Shown here: one piece after another, positions 10,568 to 21,968 of the stretch | Layout: the number at the start of each line of letters is the position of its first letter | Position numbering within the stretch: the first letter of the stretch is position 1 | Source of the DNA: Hexactinellida sp. DTS-2022 | Lineage: Eukaryota; Porifera; Hexactinellida | Assembly: GCA_028753945.1 (NCBI GenBank) | Contig: JAPNXP010000002.1 | Span: 6,138,001 to 6,202,000 of the forward strand | Direction: 5' to 3' | DNA length: 64,000 nt | The notes under the pieces: model-generated | What the model was told of the DNA's origin: nothing | The model's database searches: none | The model's input: the letters and a program-made list of their open reading frames with translations, nothing else | Position numbers and translations under genes: made by a program

Positions 10568-11540
10568 TTAATTAAGTTCTGGTAACAGAAGTGAATTAAC
10601 AAGCAGTTCTTGATCACTAATATCTTCTTCTAACATGCAATTATCTGGTACTGGTTTCTTTAGCTTTCTATTGAGTAAGAGAACTGGATCGCTTTGAAAT
10701 AACATTCGTGTAAAAACATCCTTAATATTATGTTCAAAACTGAACTTACGAGATAGGCGTTCTCTATATCTACGGATTAACTTATTACTCGCCTCAAGTC
10801 CTTCTTCAGATAGTTGTTCCAACTCTAGTCCATTATTGAAAGCTGAGATTATATTAGGTGCATGTGCCAACACTTTGTGTAACGTAGGCGTAATATTTGC
10901 CCAAGGGAAAGAATTCAAAATCAAGATATATACTTTCTGGCATACTACCGTTAGTTCTTCTGTGTTTATTCGTCTACCACAATTATACACTCTCAAGATA
11001 GCTCCGTGGTAGGTATGAATGTCAATTATAGCCTCTTTGGATTCTGTCGGTATTGTTGACAGCACCCAATATAGGAAATCCTTTTCATTGTTATTTTTTC
11101 GTACTAAACAGCGCCTAGCTACATTCCCTGTGGTTGAAGTTCCGCCTTGTGAAGAAGCAAAATCAATCATGATATTTAACTTTTCTTTGATTAATCCACA
11201 GAGAAAATTCTTCGCACTATTGACTTTTGGTGAACTAGGTGACCATTTGCTAACTCCGGCACTCAGATGACCTAACAAGTGCATAAACCAACTAAAACAT
11301 CGAAGATATGTGTGTAAGGGTGAACTGGGAATTATGTATATGTCAGATAATGGGACATGTGTGAGATTAAAACGTTGGTCAGTAGTTATCGAGAGGAATT
11401 GTTCTTCGTTTACTTCTTGGAATACAACCTTAGCATCACTAATAAACCTATTAATTGGAAAACCATCTCTTACAATATCTACATCATGAATCTATTTGAA
11501 TGTGGGAGTACAGAACTGGCAGGACGTACCTCCAGCACAG
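10568..11540 (-). pseudogene. Transib transposase, C-terminal half (copy 1)
   Basis: It matches the copy 2 protein almost residue for residue from the zinc motif CQFC (near 11520) to the last residues LLPELN. Conserved blocks are TGNVARRCLVRKN and LSEEGLEASNKLIRRYRERL; the second E of SEE (codon 10802-10804) aligns with the third catalytic acid (E962) of RAG1. There is one in-frame TAG (11492-11494) just after the zinc motif. From 11284 down to 10568 the frame is open for 238 residues, better kept than copy 2, which has stops and indels here. Without the two catalytic aspartates it cannot act alone. Confidence 0.87.
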
Positions 11541-11815
11541 TTAACTGTAGACTGCCTAACTGATACACGTTGTACAGGAGGAAACAGGTCGATCAAATTA
11601 TTCAAATTCTTAGAAAATTCGGTATTATACATTGTTTTGTACACTCTATCGATTTCATTCAAAAATCAAAATTTTCAGAAATTGTTATGATGACGTAGCA
11701 TAAAAGTGAACTGCTCAACTTGCCTGCCACTTGCTTTTGTAAATTTTTAATGTTAAAATTTCATCGTAGAAATACCCGAGAGAAGATATTAGACTAAATT
11801 ATTTCTATTTTAGTA

Positions 11816-12315
11816 CAGTGCAACCTCTATAAGTGGGGTCTCTATAAATGGGGAACCTCCATAAGTGGGGAATTTAATTACCATATTCGTTAATATCCAT
11901 ACAAATGAACCTCTATAAGCGGGGAAGTGGGGAATGGGGGACCATAAATTTCAAGGAGTTTTTATCTGCATACAAAACAACCTCCATAAATGGGGGGAAT
12001 GGACAAATCCTAACATGATTCTTATAAAATAATACAATATTTCCAATAAATCGACTCTAAAGTTCTACAGAAAAAATATTTTCGATTGATCTACTCTGAT
12101 GTTTTTAGAAGAAATCACCTAGTGTAGATCAGCAGTTAACTAAATTGTCATAATATACAAATAATAACTATAACGTGCATTAATGTGTGTGTTATATGAA
12201 TACTTTGTATAATATAGCATATATAATGTTTTTCCAATTGAATTTTATAACCGGGGAATGGGGGGCAATTGAAATTTTCCCCGTCCCATGCTCCCCACTT
12301 ATATAGGTTCCACTG
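11816..12315. mobile_element. pogo/Tigger-type MITE (500 bp)
   Basis: Left end CAGTGCAACCTCTATAAG, right end ATATAGGTTCCACTG, with TA on both sides (11814-11815 and 12316-12317). Subterminal ATAAGTGGGG/ATAAATGGGG repeats follow the left end. TA target and CAGTG ends fit the pogo/Tc1-mariner group. Non-coding. Confidence 0.85.
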
Positions 12316-13047
12316 TATATTTTGTTTGACTAATACAGAGTTGTGATAGATATAACTCAAATATATGTATTTTTCCTAATCCATGTTTCATCAAGAACCA
12401 ATTTGTCGATTTTTTAAAAATGATCTAACTTTCGTTTAGTGAATCGGATTTGTTCAATTTATGAGATCTGATAACTAATAAGATAGTCGTCACTGTTCAA
12501 GTTTAGATACAAAGGATTACTTACGTGTTAACGGCGTTATATCGATTGAAAAAGAAAGTATGTGTTTTTGTCGAAATCCTCAAGTACTGTGGAACCCCGC
12601 GTGTCGGGGCACTCGCGTATCGGGAGCCGGGGCACCCCTCGTATCGGGGAAGTAGGTTGGGAATTTGCTTTTTTCACATTAAAAATAACCCGCATATCGG
12701 GGCACTCTACCGAAGATTATTTTCTCTTGAATAACATTTTTTACTTTTGAGCAGCTTAGTATTCTTTGTCATGGCCGCTAAGCGTTCCCACTCACGCTAG
12801 AGACTCGTGCTGAGGTAATCGAGGGAGTTAAAAAAAAAAAATTCGTGAATATCATGGATTTGTGACTCCTAGTGTAGGTAAAGTGTAATGTGAAATTGTA
12901 ATGTGTGGTAATGCTTAAATATCATCCTTAACTCTATGTTTTGACTACATGTGTATGATTTGTTGCGTATGTGCTAATTTAATTGTTTTAACCAAACATA
13001 TTGGAGTTCTATTAGAACCCCGCGTATCGGGGCACTCCCTCGTATCG

Positions 13048-13059
13048 CGCGCGCGCGCG
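13048..13059. repeat. (CG)6 run beside a Transib-type end
   Basis: Twelve bases of alternating CG lie between TATCG (13043-13047) and the heptamer at 13060. TATCG also follows the right end (15335-15339). Confidence 0.85.
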
Positions 13060-14272
13060 CACAGTGGGCCAATGGGGGGAAGTAGGAGTATTTTTCATAC
13101 TCACGAATATAGGGCATATTATTATTATCGAATTAAGCATTGTCTAAAACCAGGAATGAGAAGTTTATCAAGTCCTATGACTTAAAAATTTTGAATACAG
13201 TGAGTCTGAATGAATGATGTGATATAATTGGAATTAGAGATTGAATATTGCGGTTTCACAATCGGAAAGATTCTATTTATAAAGTCGTTCTGCATAGTAT
13301 AGTGATTGAAACTGAATATGTATTTCATTTTCTAAGTATTCAAGCTTAATCTCATTGCTATAAGGGGAATGCTTATGAATGCTATTCACGTAAAATTAGA
13401 TATCTAATTTTACGGTTTTACTCCGGATCGGACACAAATTTATTTGCCAATATAGTTGGAAATTATGTCTTGGGTGCTCTTGGGTAGGAGATTTTATGTT
13501 TTCTAATAGTAATTTATCATCTTAACTTTAGTTTAAGATAATTTTCAGGCCCGCACAAAGCCGCCCAGTATATAATTTATTCAATTTGGTATTGGCCTCT
13601 AATGAATCTCGTAAAAATGAGTAAAATAAAATAATTGATTGTAGTACATTTTTTGATTATTTCAAATAACTGATGGTCTATAATAAGCAACGAAGAAGCA
13701 TCTAATCATTTGAATACAAAATTAGCATTCAGCGCATCAACCTATGAACACATCCATCCTTTTGAAACTCCGGTAAGTAACATTTATAAGATTCGGAGGG
13801 GATTTAATGAACTAGCGTGACCTTCGATATATAAGGCCTGAGTGCTGGTTTGAACCATGGATTACTTAAAGTGCATTGAAAAATGGAGAATTGTTCTTTA
13901 TCCCAATAATTAGCAATGATAGAGCTGAAAAGTGTATTATAACTATATAGGAATATGGTACCCAGGTATACATAGCACTCTCCAGAATTGTGATATGTCA
14001 TCATCTGATGACGTAATGGTAATTTTGGTTGCGAATTATCTTGTTTTTCTAGCATACTTTTAACATAGTTAAACGCATTATAAATGTTCAAAATTGGAAC
14101 ATGGTTATACCCATAACTAGTTGAAAAAAATATATCGAAATTATAAATGGAATGTTGACACATTCCTCGGTTGCCATGGAAATGTATATTTCCTAAAATG
14201 TTTCATAACTCAAAAACTATGAATGTTATGTAAACTAGGCTGGTACTGATCTGTCCGGAATAGGTAACTTCC

Positions 14273-14966
14273 CAGGGCCGGATTAACACATGGGCAACCG
14301 GGGCAACTGCCCCGGGGCCTCCACCACCAAAGGGCATCCACCACCAAAGTTGTACTTCATTTTTCACTGGACAATTGTAGTGGAAGGCAGAGTGGATCAT
14401 GGGTCAACATTGGTGACCCATGAGGCCATGACCCATCTGACCCATCGCATTTGTGACCCATGACCCATTGACCCAACGTGTTATCCATTGACCTTTTTAA
14501 ATATCTATTTTTAATATCCAAACATTATGTAACACAATATATGTATAATGTATGATGCTTGTCAATCAATTAATTTTGGATGATTTCTAATACCAAAGAC
14601 ATACCCTGTAATGTTTCTGGGTAAATTTGATTCGTACTATAACTGGAATTCCAAATGGATCATGGGTCATGGGTCACAGAGCCGTGACCCATGAGTCCAT
14701 GACCCATAACCCATGACCAGGGCCGGCGGAAGCGCGTGAGAGGTGGGGCGGCCTGTATTATGATGATAATTGTGAGGATTGCAGAGTCAAAAAACACCCC
14801 CGCGAAATTTCAGAGTACCAAAAAAATCACAGAAAAAGTGGGGCGGCCCAGGCCGCCCCAATCCTGCCCATGACCCATCGACCCATGGTCCACTCTGGTG
14901 GAAGAAGTTAGGAGCCTCCACTACACTGGTTGCCCCAGGGCCTCCACCTCTGTTAATCCGGCCCTG
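14273..14966. mobile_element. hAT MITE (CAGGGCCGGATTAAC ends)
   Basis: Inverted ends CAGGGCCGGATTAAC and GTTAATCCGGCCCTG, with a perfect 8-bp duplication TAACTTCC (14265-14272 and 14967-14974), diagnostic of hAT. The interior has GGGGCAACTGCCCC-type words and repeated GACCCATGACCCAT tracts. Non-coding. Confidence 0.92.
14718..14866. mobile_element. Small hAT MITE nested in the previous one (149 bp)
   Basis: Ends CAGGGCCGGCGG and CAATCCTG, flanked by a perfect 8-bp duplication CCCATGAC (14710-14717 and 14867-14874). It sits inside the GACCCAT repeats of the larger MITE, the innermost level of the nest. Confidence 0.8.
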
Positions 14967-15529
14967 TAACTTCCTATTCATTGATAATACATTGAATATG
15001 CCTAACTTCAATAACTTTTGAGATCATGACATAATTAACACTTAATTCATTATTAGGTAATGACTCACTATCTCAAAGATGATTGTTTATTGTTTAAGTT
15101 TTTTTATCAAATATCATGGGTGACTAATTAAAGATTGTTAACAAACCAAAATTTAGTTTTTCATAAAATTAGAACAAATTACCCAAAACTCAACTTTAGA
15201 GACTGCATGCATAATTTTTGATGATGCCATTCAATTTCCTGCTATCAATAACCTATATGTCAATAATACTTCACAAGTGGCTATCTGCTATCAAGATGCC
15301 TATTTCCGCTAAACTGTCTTTTTGGCCCACTGTGTATCGGGGCGCTGAGCGCTTGGACGGAGTTGCCCCGATACGCGGGTTCCACTGTATATTCTTTCAA
15401 AAATTCAAGCATGTTGATATATTATTGTGCTCTTGTTGGATTTGAAATTAATTCGATTGTAAATATTAAATACAAAGAACTACAGGGTATGGTATTTTCC
15501 TGAAAATCACTCCGGCAGTGTACGGTTAA

Positions 15530-17288
15530 AACTAAGGTGCTTTAGAAAGGAAAACCTTCGTTGGAAATTAAGTAAATATATCGTTGATGAGATATTGGAT
15601 TAAAAACAATGGTTTCTTCTGATTTATCACTTCAAACAAATCAAATGGACACTATTATCGTCAATGGGGACCAAAAACCACATTTTTCAAAAAATCTTGA
15701 GACATGATGACATTCTCGGGCATGCTTGATAAAATATTGTTTACTTTAGGTACCCAGACTTGATCCATGTTTAAACTTTTGAGTTTCTACAACAGAGAAA
15801 ATTATAGCCATGCGACGTAACACTAAGCTAATGAAAGCAAGCGCTAACACTAGTGAACAGGCCATATTATAACGTAGGTCACGTATGCTATATAAAAATA
15901 TAATTCATTAACTGAGTGCTTTTGTTATGTTTTATTGCACTTTTGAACTCATCTTTGATGTGCGAATATACACAGAATATTTCAAGTGTTAAGGATGCTT
16001 CGGTCGAAGTTTATATTATCGGCAAGAGGGGATTTGGTACATTGTAATATTCTAAGTAGTTATCTATCGCTAATTGACTTCATTTTTTATAAATATGGCT
16101 GAAACCAAAAAAAAAATCAATTTGTGAATATTTGTCTTTATGAATCAATTATGTTGTGAAAGTGCTCCCGTCATCGTAATGTTAACGTATTCAATATCTC
16201 CAAACTTTTATCTAAAGATTATCGGACCGATTGCTTCCAAAATTGTTGCAGCTATTCATTGTAACTAGAGTAAAATGAATGCAACTAGGGATATGTGAAA
16301 TGTGTACTTTAACTTTTGTGATGCCATATCCGGCCAATAGGGAGAAAATGCACCAAAAAGCCGAATTTTCCAATTGAAAGTGTCAGAAGGGTTGGATCAC
16401 TTATTTGGAATGTCCCTAAGTTGCATGATTTTGTCTGCAACTATGTAAACTAGGTTGCCTAAAACTTTCAAACACTTATGCAAATGATTTTTGAGATAAA
16501 AGTCGGAGAATGCAAAAGGTATAATATTTTAGATAAAGGAGGTTAAAAATATATTGATATGACTATGCATAATAATCAGCTAATTTGATGAAATGAGGCA
16601 AACTTATCTTTGATTGTGTTTTGTTTAAATAGAGAATTTAATAACGTGAAATGTCATCATTACCGGGTTGTGTCAATGTATATTCATTATTTAACACCTT
16701 GGGTACAAAGGAGTTTTTCAGGATGTAAGACCAAATGTTAATGTTGATAAAAATATGATTTAAAAAGCAGACCTATGCAAAATTATGCAAAAGTGACTTA
16801 CATTATATAAGGCCTATGCACCAATTTTGTGATACTGGACCAAGGATTAAAGGAAGGCTATTAATTAGTGATGATAACATATTAATAAATAATCGATAAT
16901 TTAATCGATTGATGAATTTTAATTATTGTCGATAACCGATAATTCTACATCGATTTATCCCTTAACTAGTAATCGTGTGTTGATAGTTTGATTTTAGAGA
17001 ATACAGATGATTGGAGAAGAAAGTCAGTTGGGATGTCGGGAATGATTGTTGGGATTTGCATTGGGAAGTAATTCATTTAAAGTTTAGATTAAAATTAATC
17101 TGTGCTTATATACAATTTTTTTTCCTAAGTAGTGACGATATTAATGTTTGGAATGCACTGTGGTTTACTTGGTGGTTGCTAGAAGAAACAATATCTAGTT
17201 TGTAACGATAATTTAGTAGATTAAAATGCAAACACATTCTTTACGCACAGACTGGTATCAAAAGTCGATTATTTAGACAATAACCTGT
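15530..17288. other. No gene; scattered R1 end blocks
   Basis: AT-rich non-coding sequence. R1 end blocks occur inverted to each other at 15857-15885 (GGCCATATTATAACGTAGG) and 16795-16870 (TATATAAGGCC followed by the downstream R1 block), so the part between may be an R1-derived element. The small frame at 17011-17205 has no support. Confidence 0.45.
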
Positions 17289-17794
17289 TTAACTGTAGGC
17301 TGCCTAACTGATACACGTTGTGTCAGGTGGAAAACAGTTAGATCAAATTATTCAAATTTCGTGAAAATTAGGATTTAGACATTGTTTTGTACCCTCTATC
17401 GATTTTATCCAAAAAATCAAAAATTTCAGAAATTGTTATGATGACGTGGCTAAAAGGTGAACTGCTCCACTTGCCTGCCACTTGCTTTTGTAAATTATAA
17501 ATGTTATAATTTTACCGTAGAATCGACCTAAAGAAGATATTAGACTAAATAATATCCATTAAGGATATTTGGTTTGACTAATACAGAGTTGTGATAGATA
17601 CAACTCAAATATTTGTAGTTATTCGTAGTCCATGGTTCATCAAAAACAAATTTGTCGATTTCTTTAAAATGATGTAACTTTCGTTTAGTGAATCGGATTT
17701 GATCAATTTTGAGATATGATAACTAATTAGATAGTCGTCATTGTTCAAGTCTAGAAACAAAGGATTACTTACATGTTAACGGCGTTATATCGAT

Positions 17795-18677
17795 TTAAGG
17801 TTCAGGTATACTCTAGAGCACTTCTACCAAAACTATTTACCCGAATTAATTAAATTTTTTACAGCGGATTTACTTCATCTTCTAACCGGCAAAAATGCAA
17901 TAATATTCGAACTAGGTAACTCAGTGAAAAATATTTTTTCTAGAAAATCGTATTTTGCGGAACGGATAGGTTTTTTCCTGCTAATGATTAGGAGTAGATT
18001 GTTGCTGCATTGCATTAAGAAACTCCTAAACTATCATATGAGTGCAAGAATTCTTTTAATCACGTATGAGTCAAATTTTTCATCAATAAATGTGGACATC
18101 ACTTTTTTCATCAACAATAAATTAAATAAAAATAAAAATAAAAGTTACAAATGAAATCGCTACACTCATATGATAGAACTAATTGAGATCTGTCCAAAAC
18201 CGTTGAGATTTTGTTTCTAGGTGGTATATGAGTCATAATATGACTTCCGCAATGGCAATAATTGTGTTTGGAGATAGCGAGGTTTGAAAAAAAGTGTCCC
18301 ACATGGCAGTGGCTTAGGTAGAGGACACTAAAAAGTCTGTATCATTGAGAGTTTTCAATATTCTTCCATAATATTTGAAATTAAGATGCGATATATGCTG
18401 TTCTATCCAAATATAAGATAAAACCTATATGTGGCAATGTCCCGAAATTATCAAGTTTCCATGGTATACTGCAACCGGCAACCAAAACCAGAACCCCAAT
18501 ATTTCTTTCAAAACTCGAAGTGAGTCAAACTGGAGAAATAATTGGAATTTTTCTTTGAAATTTTGTCAAAGTCCACATGGGTATCCACACAATCCGAAAA
18601 TGCAATAAAAACGAGATTTACCATAGTTTGGGGTTTATCGAAATTTTGGGATTTTGTAGAGTATACCTGAACCTTAA
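17795..18677 (+). mobile_element. TTAA MITE family B
   Basis: Begins TTAAGGTTCAGGTATACTC and ends AGTATACCTGAACCTTAA. Homologous to 26719-27601 (inverted) and 40955-41836. Interior words shared between copies include ATGAGTGCAAGAATTC and CAACGGTTTTGGACAG or their complements. Frames such as 17924-18154 are repeat sequence. Confidence 0.88.
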
Positions 18678-19367
18678 CCGTAGACTGCCGGAGTGATTTT
18701 CAGGAAAATAGCATACCCTGTAGTTCTTTGAATTTAATATTTAGAACCTAATAATTTGAAATCCAACAAAAGCACAATAATATATCAACATTCTAGAATT
18801 TTTGAAAAAATTTCACTAAAGGATTTCGACAAAAAGTGATGTCACATACATTCTCTTTAAATCGATATAACGCCGTTAACATGTAAGTAATCCTTTGTTT
18901 TTAAACTTGAATAATGACGACTATCTTATTAGTCATCAGATCTCAAAAATTGAACAAATCCGAATCACTAAACGAAAGTTACATCTTTTTAAAAAAATCG
19001 GCAAATTTGTTTTTGATGAACCATGGATTACGAAAAATTACATATATTTGAGTTATATCTATCACAACTCTGTACTAGTCAAACCAAATATACAAAAATA
19101 GATATTATTTAGTCTAATATCTTCTTTCGGGTATTTCTACGGTGAAATCATAACATTTATAATTTAGAAAAGCAAGTGGCGGGCAAGTGGAGCAGTTCAC
19201 TTTTCTGCTACGTCATCATAACAATTTCTGAAAATTTTGCTTTTTTCAATGAAATCGAGAGAAAGTACAAAACCATGTCTAAATCCCAATTTTCTTGAAA
19301 TTTGAATTATTTGATCGACCTGTTTTCCTCCTGGCACAACGTGTATCAGTAGGCAGTCTACTGTTAA
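18674..19367 (-). mobile_element. TTAA MITE family A, inverted copy
   Basis: Reads TTAACCGTAGACTGCCGG to GGCAGTCTACTGTTAA, a complete family A element in reverse. It shares its left TTAA with the family B element, so two elements lie back to back at one target. Confidence 0.87.
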
Positions 19368-19547
19368 AGAGAAAGTATGTGTCATCACCTTTTGTCGAAA
19401 TCCTTTAGTAATTTAAAAAAAATTATAGCATGTTGATATATTATTGTGCATTTGTTGGATTTCAAATTAATAGGTTTCTAAATATTAAATACAAAGAAAT
19501 ACAGTGTATGCTATTTCCTGAAAATCACTCCGGCAGTCTACAGTTAA

Positions 19548-20210
19548 ATAAATCTTTTACATTATTAAACTAAGACTTTGTCACCCCTTTGTTTTAGTTT
19601 TTCTTTTTGAATTTTTTTGTTCTTGATTTTCTCAAAATATTTATTTTGACAAACTTCATCATCTTCAACAATTTTTGACCTTGGGAGGCAATAAAGTAAG
19701 AAACTGACAGATTGGTATCTAGTTTCTATACAAACACAGCAGGATTTTAGTGGAAGGATATTCGAAATAACTCATATTCTGAATTTGATAACATTTAATT
19801 TGTCAAAAATGCTGGAATTTCGGTCAAAGCGGCGGAAAATACATTTATTTCCCAAAATCCCGAAGATATAATTTTATTGAAAGATTTCTATCTATAGGTC
19901 TTTCGATACTATAGTTTTAAGTGATTTCCCTATGTAATTGTTGTCGAAAAATCTGTCCGAGGCTAAATACTGTCCGGGCGGACAGATTTTTCGGAATATA
20001 TTGTATTTACTTCAGAATTGTCCGGATAAAAAAAACTGTCCGGTCTAATAATAGAACATATGAAGCCATATTGCTATATCTCAACTAATCATGTTATACT
20101 GTTTTCTCATCAACAATATTTCATATTTCAACCAATATTTTTGAATATTATATAGATAGCTAGTTATTTCATATTTGTATAATATTTATCAGTTATTTAA
20201 ATTTCATTGA
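19548..20210. other. No gene; short GTCCGG motif region
   Basis: AT-rich. Around 19955-20062 GTCCGGGCGGACAG forms a short palindrome and CTGTCCGG recurs, possibly part of a decayed element related to the GTCCGAATAT repeats near 8010. Nothing else seen. Confidence 0.45.
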
Positions 20211-20901
20211 TTAACTGTAGACTGCCTACTAATACACGTTGTGTCAGGAGGAATACAGGTCGATCAAATAATTCAAATTTCAAGCAAATTCGGATTTAGA
20301 CATGGTTTTGTACTCTCTATCGAATTCATTCAAAAAATCAAAATTTTCAGAAATTGTTATGATGACGTAGCATAAAAGTGAACTGCTCCACTTGCCTGCC
20401 ATTTGCTTTTGTAAATTCCAAATGTTATAATTTCATCAAAGAAATACCCGAATGAAGATAGTAGACTAAATAATATCTATCTTAGTATATTTGGTTTGAC
20501 TAATACAGAGTTGTGATAGATATAACTCAAATATATGTATTTTTTCGTAATCCATGGTTCATCAAAGACAGATTTGTCGATTTATTAAAATGATGTAACT
20601 TTAGTTCTGTGAATACGATTTGATCAGTTTTTGAGATCTGATAACTAATAAGATTGTCGTCATTGTTCAAGTTTAGAAACAAAGGATTACTTACACGTTT
20701 ACGGCGTTATATCGATTTAAAGTGAAAGTATGTGTCATCACTTTTTGTCGAAATCCTCTAGAAAAAAAATTCAAAACTTCTAGGATGTTGATATATTATT
20801 GTGCTCTTGTTGGATTTCAAATTAATAGGTTCTAAATATTAAATACAAAGAACTACAGGGTATGCTATTTTCCTGAAAATTACTCCGGCAGTCTACGGTT
20901 A
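20211..20901 (+). mobile_element. TTAA MITE family A, uninterrupted copy
   Basis: TTAACTGTAGACTGCCTAC to GGCAGTCTACGGTTAA, about 690 bp with TTAA at each end. This copy gives the intact structure by which the broken ones were recognised. Confidence 0.9.
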
Positions 20902-20926
20902 ATAATGACAAATTACTATACCAAAA

Positions 20927-21072
20927 CATGAAAACCTATTTAATAAGTAATTCTTATTCTGATATTACGGATGAGAACAGGAAGCGTCAGCTACGGAGGA
21001 TCGCAAAAAAGTACGTTGTCAAATGTGATAAACTTTATTTCAATAATGGAGAATATCAGCCATTGGTAATTA
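20927..21072 (+). pseudogene. Integrase N-terminal fragment (KRBA2-like)
   Basis: The frame from ATG 20927 gives ENRKRQLRRIAKKYVV followed by KCDKLYFNNGEYQPLVIK. The pattern (Arg/Lys-rich helix, KY.V..DKLYF, PLV) is that of the segment before the integrase zinc-binding domain in KRBA2/gypsy-type integrases, and fits the C-terminal pseudogene at 2622-3436. The frame closes at 21091, past TTAA (21069-21072) where Transib-like sequence begins. Its upstream part is cut by the family A MITE at 20901. Confidence 0.55.
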
Positions 21073-21533
21073 AGATGATAAATTACTATTAGAAAACATA
21101 AAATCTCCTACCCAAGAGCACCCAAGACATAATTTCCAACTATATTGGCAAATAAATTTGTATCCGATCCGGAGTAAAACCGTAAAATGAGATATCTAAT
21201 TTACGTGAATAGCATTCATAAGCATTCCCATTATAGCAATGAGATTAAGCTTGAATACTTAGAAAATGAAATACCTATTCAGTTTCAATCATTATACTAT
21301 GCAGAACGACTTTTAAATAGAATCTTTCCGATTGTGAAACCGCAATATTCAATCTCTAATTCCAATTATATCACATCATTCATTCAGACTCACTGTATTC
21401 AAAATTTTGAAGTCATAGGACTTGATAAACTTCGCATTCTAGGTTTTAGACAATGCTTAATTCGATAATAATAATATGCCCTATATTCGTGAGTATGAAA
21501 AATACTCCTACTTCCCCCTATTGGCCCACTGTG
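21073..21533 (-). mobile_element. Truncated Transib-like element
   Basis: Inverted copy of 13060-13521. It ends at GGCCCACTGTG (21533) with TTATCGAAT 65 bp inside (minus strand, 21468) and begins at the TTAA-adjacent AAGATGATAAATTACTATT block. The opposite end is lacking. The frame 21187-21468 lies wholly in this repeat and is not a gene. Confidence 0.7.
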
Positions 21534-21968
21534 GCAGCGCTTGTGCAGTTCTTTCCTTCAACGAAGGTTCCCTCTCCAATTCTGTTCTTTTGGAGGAACT
21601 AGGGATGAAGGCCAGCAACAAAACATTGAGATATTTATCTACTCGAGATCGCATTCGAAACCAGTTGCGAATTCGCAGGTGTCGCAAATACGCACAAACG
21701 CCGTCGCAAGCAAATATATGCCCATACTAAAATAGCTGAGTGATCAAGGCGACAAGGCAATTTACTCCACTGGGAAATTTGGATCAGAAGTACCTTCTAG
21801 TGCAGGGGTGGGCAAACTTTTCAGGCCGCGGGCCAAATTGGCTAAATGTCATAGTGTTGCGGGCCTGAGAGTGAACATTTCCTATTTAACACATTTTTTA
21901 TTTGATTTGCAGTAGCAATAATGGGAAATAAACTATGATACTGCGGAAGTACGTATAAACTAATTTAA

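Larger units (their letters stand above)
10351..11544 (-). mobile_element. Transib (RAG1-core-like) element, copy 1, right part
   Basis: The right end is CACAGTGGCACGAAACTGC at 10351, identical in layout to the right end of copy 2 at 59268. From here the element runs on the minus strand through the C-terminal half of the transposase to TTAA at 11541-11544, where a family A MITE is inserted. Nothing past the MITE (beyond 15529) matches the missing 5' half of copy 2, so the rest is deleted or displaced. Confidence 0.85.
13805..15003 (-). repeat. Dispersed repeat R1, inverted copy, split by a hAT MITE
   Basis: From TAGCGTGACCTTCGATATAT (13811) to CCTATTCATTGATAATAC (about 15000) the order of R1 is reversed compared with copies 1 and 2. 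The hAT MITE 14273-14966 interrupts it at TAACTTCC. Confidence 0.75.
13060..15334 (+). mobile_element. Non-autonomous Transib-like element
   Basis: Left end CACAGTGGGCCAATGGGG and right end TTTTTGGCCCACTGTG form an inverted pair of about 13 bp headed by the heptamer. The right end has the internal motif (TATTGACATATAGG, minus strand from 15268) 66 bp in. The left end has TTATCGAAT 65 bp in, as in the autonomous element at 56274. A candidate 5-bp duplication TATCG is present, offset on the left by (CG)6. No transposase is encoded. It contains the R1 copy with its own hAT MITEs. A partial relative is at 21073-21533. Confidence 0.75.
12587..15387. mobile_element. mariner/pogo-type MITE with GC-rich ends, interrupted
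   Basis: Left end CTGTGGAACCCCGCGTGTCG, right end GATACGCGGGTTCCACTG, with TA at 12585-12586 and 15388-15389. CGTATCGGGGCACTC-type words repeat near both ends (12605-12650, 13020-13040, 15335-15375). The Transib-like element 13060-15334 sits inside. Confidence 0.8.
11541..15529 (+). mobile_element. TTAA MITE family A holding a nest of insertions
   Basis: Starts TTAACTGTAGACTGCC at 11541 and ends CTCCGGCAGTGTACGGTTAA at 15529. The family A sequence resumes after each insertion: after the pogo MITE (11816-12315) and after the mariner-type MITE (12587-15387). It landed in the Transib copy 1 gene. Confidence 0.85.
17289..19547 (+). mobile_element. TTAA MITE family A, host of two later TTAA insertions
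   Basis: Left part 17289-17798 (TTAACTGTAGGCTGCC to CGATTTAA) and right part 19364-19547 (TTAAAGAGAAAGTATG to CAGTCTACAGTTAA) are contiguous in other copies. Between them lie family B (17795-18677) and an inverted family A (18674-19367). Confidence 0.87.

Noticed and set aside
21187..21468. 93-residue frame
   Set aside because: It is part of the Transib-like non-autonomous repeat also found at 13070-13520, where the frame is not kept.
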